A stretch of 19,577 nucleotides of DNA, taken from DASUFH01 sp036274645 (GTDB taxonomy: Bacteria; Acidobacteriota; Terriglobia; 20CM-2-55-15). Positions 14,777 to 19,577 of this stretch are shown here, in pieces; positions within the stretch are counted from its first letter, which is position 1; every line of letters starts with the position of its first letter. A program made the position numbers and the translations under genes. The DNA is taken from assembly GCA_036274645.1 (NCBI GenBank), contig DASUFH010000124.1, positions 1 through 19,577 of the forward strand. The letters are read 5' to 3'. Under the pieces are notes generated by a model. The model had not been told where the DNA came from. It searched no databases and worked only from the letters and a program-made list of their open reading frames with translations.

Positions 14777-17082
14777 TTGGCGCACTCCGTGGGCGCATCC
14801 CGGTAGACCAGGGTTTTGGGAACCGCCGCCTGACCAACGACATGGCATAACACGCACGGAACTTCTTCATGCGCTCCGGTCAGCGAAAATGCAGATCGGG
14901 AATGGTCAAATTGTGAGGGCTTCCACTGTGCGGTGGTGTGGCACGAAGCACAGTCCTCGATGCCGGGCCGATCCCTGAACTGGCCGCCATGGATGTCTTC
15001 GTGGCAGCCGGCGCATTTCGCCGGAGTATCCCGGAAGAGGATTTGCCTGCCGTTCCCGGAGGGGGTGGCCATCACGGACTGGGTTGACAGCTTCGGTTTG
15101 TGGCACGAGAGACAGTCGGCCACCCGGTGCGCCCCAAGCAAGGGAAACGATGTCTTACTGTGATCGAACGGCCGGAGCGGGCGCCACGCGCTCAGCGTGT
15201 GGCAGCTCTCACAGCTTTCCCGGGGCGCGTCATGCGCGTCCCGATGACACGCGATACACGATCGGTCTTCGAAGATGTAACGGGTAGTTTTGTGGTCATC
15301 AGTCGGCTTGTGGCAGTCCAGACAGGACACTGCTCCGTGGGCGCCAACCAGGTCGAACCGGGTGGCGCGATGCCGGATCAGCGTGAACGAGGAAGGCGTG
15401 AAACCCTCCACACGATGGCACGATTCGCATTTCCCCTCGTAGCGGCCGGCAAACTGACCCTGGTGCTGATCCTGGTGACAGTCCGCGCACGATCCGAAAG
15501 CCGGATGATAGTTTGCGGCGCCGTTCTTCCTCTCATGGCAGCCCTGGCAGTCGACCGCCGAGTGTTTTCCGGCAAGCGGGTACCTGGTGGATTCATGCGC
15601 CGTGCGGCTGAACGTCGATGGAGTGAATCCATCTAGTGTGTGGCACGAGAGGCAGTCTCCCTTGTCGGCGCGCGCCGCAAACTGACCCTGGTGCTGATCC
15701 TGGTGACAGTCCGTACACGATCCGAAGGCCGGGTGGTAGTTTGTGGAGCCGTTTTTCTTGTCGTGGCAGCCCTGGCAGGCGCCTGCGGAGTGTTTTCCGG
15801 CCAGCGGGTACTTCGTGAAATCGTGCGCTTTGACGTCGAAGGTTGACCGGGTGAAACCGTCCACGGTGTGGCACGAGCGACAGTCCCCCTTATCCGGCCG
15901 CGCCAGAAACTGACCCTGATGCTGATCCTTGTGGCAGTCCGCGCAGGATCCGAATGCCGGATGATAGTTCGTCACACTGCCTGTCTTGCCGTGGCATTGC
16001 TGGCAGGTCACCCCGGAATGTTTGCCGGTCAGGGGATACTTCGTGGATTCGTGCGCCTTGAGATCGAACGACGATCGAACGAATCCGTCCGTTGTATGGC
16101 ACGAGCGGCACTCTCCTTTGTCCGGCCGCGACGCGAATTGACCGTTGTGTTTGTCATTATGGCAGTCAGCGCAGCGGGCGAATTCGATCTTTGCCTTGAA
16201 GTTGGTGGTCTTATGACAGGAGGAGCAGTCGGTGGCCGCGTGGCGTCCAGTGAGCGGATAGCGGGTCTTGGAGTGATCGAATCGAGAAGCCAGGGTGGTC
16301 CGGGAAACCTTCCATCCGGAAGTCGCGTGACATTGGGCGCAGTTCTGAGTAAGGGCGTCGTTGTGCGGATCGTTGTGGCAACCGGAGCAGTTCGAAAAGG
16401 CCAGGCCGGAATATTGCGTGCCGCCGCCTTTGGTTGGCGTGTGGCATTTCTCGCAAGTGACAGTCGAATGCATCCCGGTCAAGGGGAACCGCGTGAGCTT
16501 GTGGTCAAACTGAGCCACAGGCTTCCAGCCCAGTTGGGAATGACAGGAAGCGCAGTCCATGCCAAATTTCCCCTTGTGCGTGTCGCCATGACAGGACAGG
16601 CAATCGGTCCCCAGACCAAGAAAGGTTTTGTCGAGGTCCTTCACGAGGATTCCTTTCCGCCTCTCTGAGATGATGTTTTCCTCCCTGTGGCACTGGCTGC
16701 ACTGCAGGACTGTGTGCTTTCCAGCGAGCTTGAATCCGGTCTGGGTATGGTCGAAGGAGGTCTTTCCCGGCGATGGCCAGCGGATCAGGTCGAAGTTGCG
16801 GCCGGCGTGTTCCTGATGACAGGTCGAACAGGTCGCGTCGCCCTTCGTGACGTCGACCACGCGTGAATGATAGCCGCGCTGGTTTCGCGTTTCATCCGCG
16901 ATCTCGCGGTGACACGTCGAACACTTGAGTTCCTGCCGTCCCAACCCGAATGTGTGACACTGGGCGCAGTTCAACAGTCCCTCAAGGTGCGCGTGACTGG
17001 CGGATAGAGCTCCCGGAGACACCTGTGCCAGCGTAAGAGTCGGCAGACAGAATACAAGGACAGACAGTATCCACGGCCGCAC
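14767..17082 (-). CDS. Multiheme c-type cytochrome with 29 CXXCH motifs
   Basis: This 771-residue exported protein contains 29 CXXCH motifs, about one per 26 residues, and ends on its last one (CAKCH). The GTG start at 17082 is chosen because AAGGA stands seven bases upstream and the signal peptide follows at once (RPWILSVLVFCLPTLTLAQ); the frame is open to 17262, but the extra residues would bury that peptide. After a three-heme head region the protein is built of modules with PLxGxHxxxxCxxCH, CxxCHxDxH and CxxCHxxxGF/W, plus FDHSKT-type histidines. It resembles cytochrome c3/c7-type multiheme wires. It is the first gene of the operon and overlaps the next cytochrome by ten bases. Localisation (periplasm or outer surface) cannot be told from sequence. 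Confidence 0.92.
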   Translation of the reverse strand: MRPWILSVLVFCLPTLTLAQVSPGALSASHAHLEGLLNCAQCHTFGLGRQELKCSTCHREIADETRNQRGYHSRVVDVTKGDATCSTCHQEHAGRNFDLIRWPSPGKTSFDHTQTGFKLAGKHTVLQCSQCHREENIISERRKGILVKDLDKTFLGLGTDCLSCHGDTHKGKFGMDCASCHSQLGWKPVAQFDHKLTRFPLTGMHSTVTCEKCHTPTKGGGTQYSGLAFSNCSGCHNDPHNDALTQNCAQCHATSGWKVSRTTLASRFDHSKTRYPLTGRHAATDCSSCHKTTNFKAKIEFARCADCHNDKHNGQFASRPDKGECRSCHTTDGFVRSSFDLKAHESTKYPLTGKHSGVTCQQCHGKTGSVTNYHPAFGSCADCHKDQHQGQFLARPDKGDCRSCHTVDGFTRSTFDVKAHDFTKYPLAGKHSAGACQGCHDKKNGSTNYHPAFGSCTDCHQDQHQGQFAARADKGDCLSCHTLDGFTPSTFSRTAHESTRYPLAGKHSAVDCQGCHERKNGAANYHPAFGSCADCHQDQHQGQFAGRYEGKCESCHRVEGFTPSSFTLIRHRATRFDLVGAHGAVSCLDCHKPTDDHKTTRYIFEDRSCIACHRDAHDAPRESCESCHTLSAWRPLRPFDHSKTSFPLLGAHRVADCLSCHKPKLSTQSVMATPSGNGRQILFRDTPAKCAGCHEDIHGGQFRDRPGIEDCASCHTTAQWKPSQFDHSRSAFSLTGAHEEVPCVLCHVVGQAAVPKTLVYRDAPTECAKCH
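15451..16134 (-). repeat. Three 228-bp tandem repeats, each encoding a three-heme module
   Basis: The anchor encoding QF in HQGQF recurs at 15451, 15679 and 15907, exactly 228 bases (76 residues) apart, and a more diverged copy begins at 16135. Each unit encodes QGQF....DKGDCxSCH, a TKYPLAGKHS segment with CQGCH, and NYHPAFGSCxDCH. The similarity is visible at DNA level, which points to recent duplication. Confidence 0.9.
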
Positions 17083-17381
17083 AGCTATTCCTTGAGGGTA
17101 GTAACCAGCGGCAAACCTGCAATCCTGTTGCCACTCTTTCGTCCTGCGGATTCCTGTTTCGATCGCCTGGCACCGGGTCGAAGTAAGTATCGTATTTCCA
17201 GTGAGGTCTTGACCCGCGAGGCTACACCACTGGCCTTTGACAAGGCGGGACAGGGCCAGCAAGTTACTGGTTCATCATGAAAGAACCCCCCTGGGCGCCC
17301 GCCGCTTTTGACGTTTTGTCCTGCGCCTTCCGCTCACTCCGTTCGCTTACTTTTGGACCTCGCCAGGCGCGGAAGAGGCCG
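17083..17381. other. Divergent intergenic region between the cytochrome operon and tlpA-like gene
   Basis: About 300 bases carry the control sequences for both directions. On the plus strand TTGACA (17237-17242) is a perfect -35 match, but the -10 region 17-19 bases later (CAAGTT to TTACTG) is weak. No convincing minus-strand promoter for the cytochrome operon was found. CTTCCGC (17328-17334) can pair with GCGGAAG (17369-17375) just before the tlpA-like start. Both flanking frames are open into this region, but the residues do not look like protein. Confidence 0.35.
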
Positions 17382-18008
17382 ATGCGTCGGGGGATGGCCC
17401 GGAACTACAATTGCTGCGTGAGGCAACCACTGTTCGCGCTCTGTGGAATCGTATTGCTCTCCAGTTGTGTCGGGAAAGAAGGCCCTGCAGCGCGTGCCCG
17501 TCCCGAGCTCATAGCAATGGAAGATGCTCCGGACTTCGTCCTTAAGAACGTCGCGGATGGAAGCCCGTTCCATTCCTCGCAGTTGAAGGGGAAGATTGTC
17601 GTGGTCGATTTCTGGGCGACGTGGTGCGTGCCCTGCAAGATGGAGATCCCTTACTACAATCAGTTGCGCGAACAAATGAAGAACAGGGACGTGGAGTTTC
17701 TGGGGCTGACGTTTGAATCCGGTGATTCGATAGAAGCAGTGGCTGAGTTCGTCCAGGATCTGGAGATGAGATATCCCGTCCTTATGGGAACCGACGATGT
17801 AGCCGACGCCTTCGGTGGCCACTCGGTATATCCGACAACATTCCTCGTTGGCAAAGACTGGAAGATTTACCGAAAGTTCTACGGAGGCTCGCCGGATAAG
17901 ATTCAAGATCTCAAGTTGGCCATCGAAAGTCTTCTGGACCAAAACGATTTGCGTTCCGCGCCGGATCCAGCGCGTCGCGTTTTTCAAGATAACGGTTCCT
18001 TCCGATGA
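17382..18008 (+). CDS. TlpA/ResA-like thioredoxin-fold lipoprotein
   Basis: This 208-residue protein has a lipoprotein signal (GIVLLSSC, lipidated C29) and a thioredoxin fold with the redox motif WCVPC (81-85) after VVVDFWAT, and a cis-proline in VYPTTF. That is the TlpA/ResA/CcmG-type arrangement of periplasmic thiol reductases, which keep apocytochrome CXXCH cysteines reduced for heme attachment. The divergent position next to two multiheme cytochrome genes fits this role, though many TlpA-like proteins serve other targets. The start is uncertain: ATG 17382 follows GGAAGAGG closely, while ATG 17394 and GTG 17418 are in frame and also keep the lipobox. The C-terminal tail after about residue 190 is polar and probably disordered. 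Confidence 0.8.
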   Translation: MRRGMARNYNCCVRQPLFALCGIVLLSSCVGKEGPAARARPELIAMEDAPDFVLKNVADGSPFHSSQLKGKIVVVDFWATWCVPCKMEIPYYNQLREQMKNRDVEFLGLTFESGDSIEAVAEFVQDLEMRYPVLMGTDDVADAFGGHSVYPTTFLVGKDWKIYRKFYGGSPDKIQDLKLAIESLLDQNDLRSAPDPARRVFQDNGSFR

Positions 18009-18082
18009 GCATGGACGATAGTCGTGATTGAGACCGTTGGAGATCCGGCCGGCTTGATTATCTCTGTCGATTCTGGAGCCGT

Positions 18083-19577
18083 ATGGACACGTTCATTGGA
18101 TTGATCGTAGCTGCGATCATCACCGCGTTTTTTCTGCGCGGTTACCTCAAGAGTCTGAAGAAGAGAGAAATCCGGGCGGAAGAGTCGGCGAAGAAGGGGC
18201 AGCTGTTTTCGGACGGCCCGCAGGGACAGCATCCATTTATCGACCCCACCTACTGCATCGGCTGTGCCGCCTGCACGACGGTTTGTCCTGAAGGCGACGT
18301 CCTGGCGATGCTGGCGGGAAAGGCCGCGATCGTTAACGGGCACAAGTGCATCGGACACGGCCTCTGCGCCGAGGCCTGTCCTACCGGGGCAATCACCATG
18401 GTCATGGCGCGTCCCGCCATGGCCGCGGACATGCCGTTGTTGTCACCTGAATACGAAACCAGCCTGTCGAACGTCTTTATTGTCGGAGAACTCGGAGGTT
18501 TGGCGTTGATCCGAAACGCCGTCAATCAGGGGCGCGACTGCATTGACACGATCGCTGCGAGACTGCAATCGCGGCCGGTCGAAACGGGTGTTTATGACGT
18601 CGTGATCGTTGGCGCAGGACCGGCGGGAATCAGCGCGTCGCTGCGAGCGATCGAGAAGAAACTCAACTACCTCACGATCGAACAGGATCAGGTCGGGGGG
18701 ACGGTCGCGAAATATCCGCGGCAGAAGCTGGTCATGACCGGTCCGGTTGAATTTCCGTTGCACGGGAAGTTCAAGGAAACAGAACTTTCGAAGGAACGTC
18801 TGCTCGAGTTCTGGCAAAAGGTGATGCAGCGGGCCGATTTCAGGGTCAACTCCGGAGAAAAAGTAGAAGACATTCGAAAAGACGCCGATGGTTCGTTCAC
18901 GATTCGGACTAACCAAAGCGCCTACCGGGCGCGGGCCGTGATGCTCGCGCTGGGCCGGACTGGTTCCCCGCGAAAGCTCGGGATACGCGGAGAGGAACTG
19001 CCGAAGGTGATGTACCGCCTGATCGAGGCAGACCACTATGTCCACAAGACGATTCTCGTCGTTGGTGGGGGCGACAGCGCTGTCGAGGCGGCGATGGGGC
19101 TTGCCGCTCAGCCCGGCAATACGGTAACGCTGTCGTATCGGAAGGAAGCTTTCGGCCGCATTAAGGAACGCAATGCGCAACGTATTGAACAGTGCGTACG
19201 CAAGGGAACAGTCCAGGTCGTGTTCAATTCCATTCCCGTAGAGATCCAGCCAGGCTCCGTCGTCCTCGACGTTGCTGGAACGAGGCAGGAGATACCCAAC
19301 GACTTCGTCTGGATCTTTGCCGGAGGTGATCCCCCCACCGCGTTTTTGAAAAAGATCGGGCTCAAGTTCGGTGTCCACGACATGACTCTCGAAGCCAGGC
19401 AGGTGTCGCGAGCAGGCGTTCTCGGCGCTGAAAGCGCCCTGGAGTTTGGACATTTGAGTAGGTTAAGTGCTTTATTGGTTGACATACGCACTTGCGTAGT
19501 CCATACTGCTCCCGGTCTTCGCGCAAGGAGAACTTGCGCCAATGAAGAAGACTGCCGAAAGCATAGACCCCATCAGT
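18083..19577 (+). CDS. Membrane-anchored ferredoxin fused to NAD(P)-binding flavoprotein (3' end open)
   Basis: This frame begins at ATG 18083 (TGGAG four bases upstream) and shows 498 codons with no stop before the window ends. Order: transmembrane helix (3-18); ferredoxin domain with CIGCAACTTVCP (C58, C61, C64, C68) and CIGHGLCAEACP (C89, H92, C95, C99); FAD-binding GAGPAG (177-182); NAD(P)-binding GGGDSA (328-333); and FAGGDPPTAFL (412-422). This is a two-dinucleotide-fold flavoprotein of the thioredoxin-reductase/YpdA superfamily, without the CxxC disulfide. It would pass electrons between NAD(P)H and iron-sulfur clusters at the membrane. Family proteins usually end soon after the FLKKIG region (about 426). 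Residues beyond about 455 run through a promoter and the next gene's start, so a lost stop or frameshift near 19440-19460 is likely. Confidence 0.75.
   Translation, partial: MDTFIGLIVAAIITAFFLRGYLKSLKKREIRAEESAKKGQLFSDGPQGQHPFIDPTYCIGCAACTTVCPEGDVLAMLAGKAAIVNGHKCIGHGLCAEACPTGAITMVMARPAMAADMPLLSPEYETSLSNVFIVGELGGLALIRNAVNQGRDCIDTIAARLQSRPVETGVYDVVIVGAGPAGISASLRAIEKKLNYLTIEQDQVGGTVAKYPRQKLVMTGPVEFPLHGKFKETELSKERLLEFWQKVMQRADFRVNSGEKVEDIRKDADGSFTIRTNQSAYRARAVMLALGRTGSPRKLGIRGEELPKVMYRLIEADHYVHKTILVVGGGDSAVEAAMGLAAQPGNTVTLSYRKEAFGRIKERNAQRIEQCVRKGTVQVVFNSIPVEIQPGSVVLDVAGTRQEIPNDFVWIFAGGDPPTAFLKKIGLKFGVHDMTLEARQVSRAGVLGAESALEFGHLSRLSALLVDIRTCVVHTAPGLRARRTCANEEDCRKHRPHQ
19479..19507 (+). promoter_or_regulatory. 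Strong promoter with operator-like dyad
   Basis: TTGACA (19479-19484) is followed by exactly 17 bases and CATACT (19502-19507, 4/6 to TATAAT). The spacer contains a perfect inverted repeat, TACGCA-CT-TGCGTA (19485-19498). A dyad between -35 and -10 is the classic position for a repressor operator. It would drive the gene starting at 19542. Confidence 0.6.
19521..19539 (+). promoter_or_regulatory. Leader hairpin presenting the ribosome-binding site
   Basis: GCGCAAG (19521-19527) and CTTGCGC (19533-19539) form a perfect seven-base-pair stem with loop GAGAA. The Shine-Dalgarno AAGGAG (19525-19530) spans stem and loop, just before the ATG at 19542. It could control translation, but may be incidental. 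Confidence 0.4.
19542..19577 (+). CDS. Start of a downstream gene, truncated by the window
   Basis: An ATG at 19542 follows AAGGAG (19525-19530, spacing 11 bases) and the promoter at 19479-19507. Only 12 codons are visible (MKKTAESIDPIS), too few to name a family. It is in a different frame from the flavoprotein reading that overlaps it. The dyad in its promoter suggests a repressed, perhaps autoregulated, gene. Confidence 0.4.
   Translation, partial: MKKTAESIDPIS

Noticed and set aside
15451..16134. Regular spaced repeats considered as a CRISPR array
   Set aside because: The 228-base units are wholly protein-coding on the minus strand, with no short repeat/spacer structure.
15868..16668. 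Plus-strand open frame of 266 codons across the 29-heme cytochrome
   Set aside because: It is a mirror of the repeated minus-strand modules and repeats with them; no independent coding signal.
17083..17262. N-terminal extension of the 29-heme cytochrome from 17262
   Set aside because: It would put about 60 residues in front of a clear signal peptide; the GTG at 17082 with AAGGA upstream is better.
18443..19453. Minus-strand open frame of 336 codons opposite the flavoprotein
   Set aside because: The plus-strand frame has both nucleotide-binding motifs and ferredoxin cysteines; the antisense frame has none.

Overview
The window reads as a chromosomal segment of a GC-rich, Gram-negative bacterium, most likely an acidobacterium. 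This is inferred from gene families I associate with that phylum: a DUF6152-type protein next to a 'DLSGVW / MGYSLGRWEG' lipoprotein, and several secreted proteins of matching style. No rRNA, tRNA, CRISPR array or insertion sequence was recognised.

Layout. (1) 135-3294, plus strand: a histidine biosynthesis cluster hisC-hisB-hisH-hisA, with no hisF after hisA. (2) 3322-4709, plus: a small ThiS/MoaD-like ubiquitin-fold protein ending in Gly-Gly, coupled to a cytoplasmic Asp-box beta-propeller, followed by a terminator-like hairpin. (3) 4791-5844, minus: a lipoprotein gene and a DUF6152-like gene. (4) 6148-7918, plus: an ECF sigma factor, a one-TM putative anti-sigma protein and a secreted protein, joined by ATGA overlaps. 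(5) 7932-9245: a small secreted protein (minus), a secreted protein with a probable ligand-binding or beta-sandwich fold (plus), and a short coding-like remnant with an apparent frameshift (minus).

(6) 9246-17082, minus: the most striking part, a compact six-gene operon. In transcription order it encodes a c-type cytochrome with 29 CXXCH motifs, a second with 18 CXXCH plus one decayed site (CETCP), a predicted outer-membrane beta-barrel, a secreted beta-rich protein, an inner-membrane b-type cytochrome with two H-X13-H helices, and a membrane-anchored TPR protein. Most of the genes overlap or nearly touch. Both cytochromes are built from three-heme modules, some still visible as tandem DNA repeats of 228 bp and 219 bp. 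The set supplies the parts expected for a trans-envelope electron conduit: quinol oxidation at a b-type cytochrome, a periplasmic heme wire, and a porin-like outer-membrane sheath. That function is inference; no such system is proven here.

(7) 17382-19577, plus, divergent from the operon: a TlpA/ResA-like thioredoxin lipoprotein and a membrane-anchored ferredoxin fused to an NAD(P)-dependent flavoprotein of the thioredoxin-reductase/YpdA superfamily. These could supply thiol reductant or low-potential electrons to the cytochrome system. The flavoprotein frame stays open to the window edge and runs through a convincing promoter (TTGACA, 17-bp spacer, CATACT, with a 14-bp dyad in the spacer), a hairpin and the start of a further gene, so its 3' end is doubtful.
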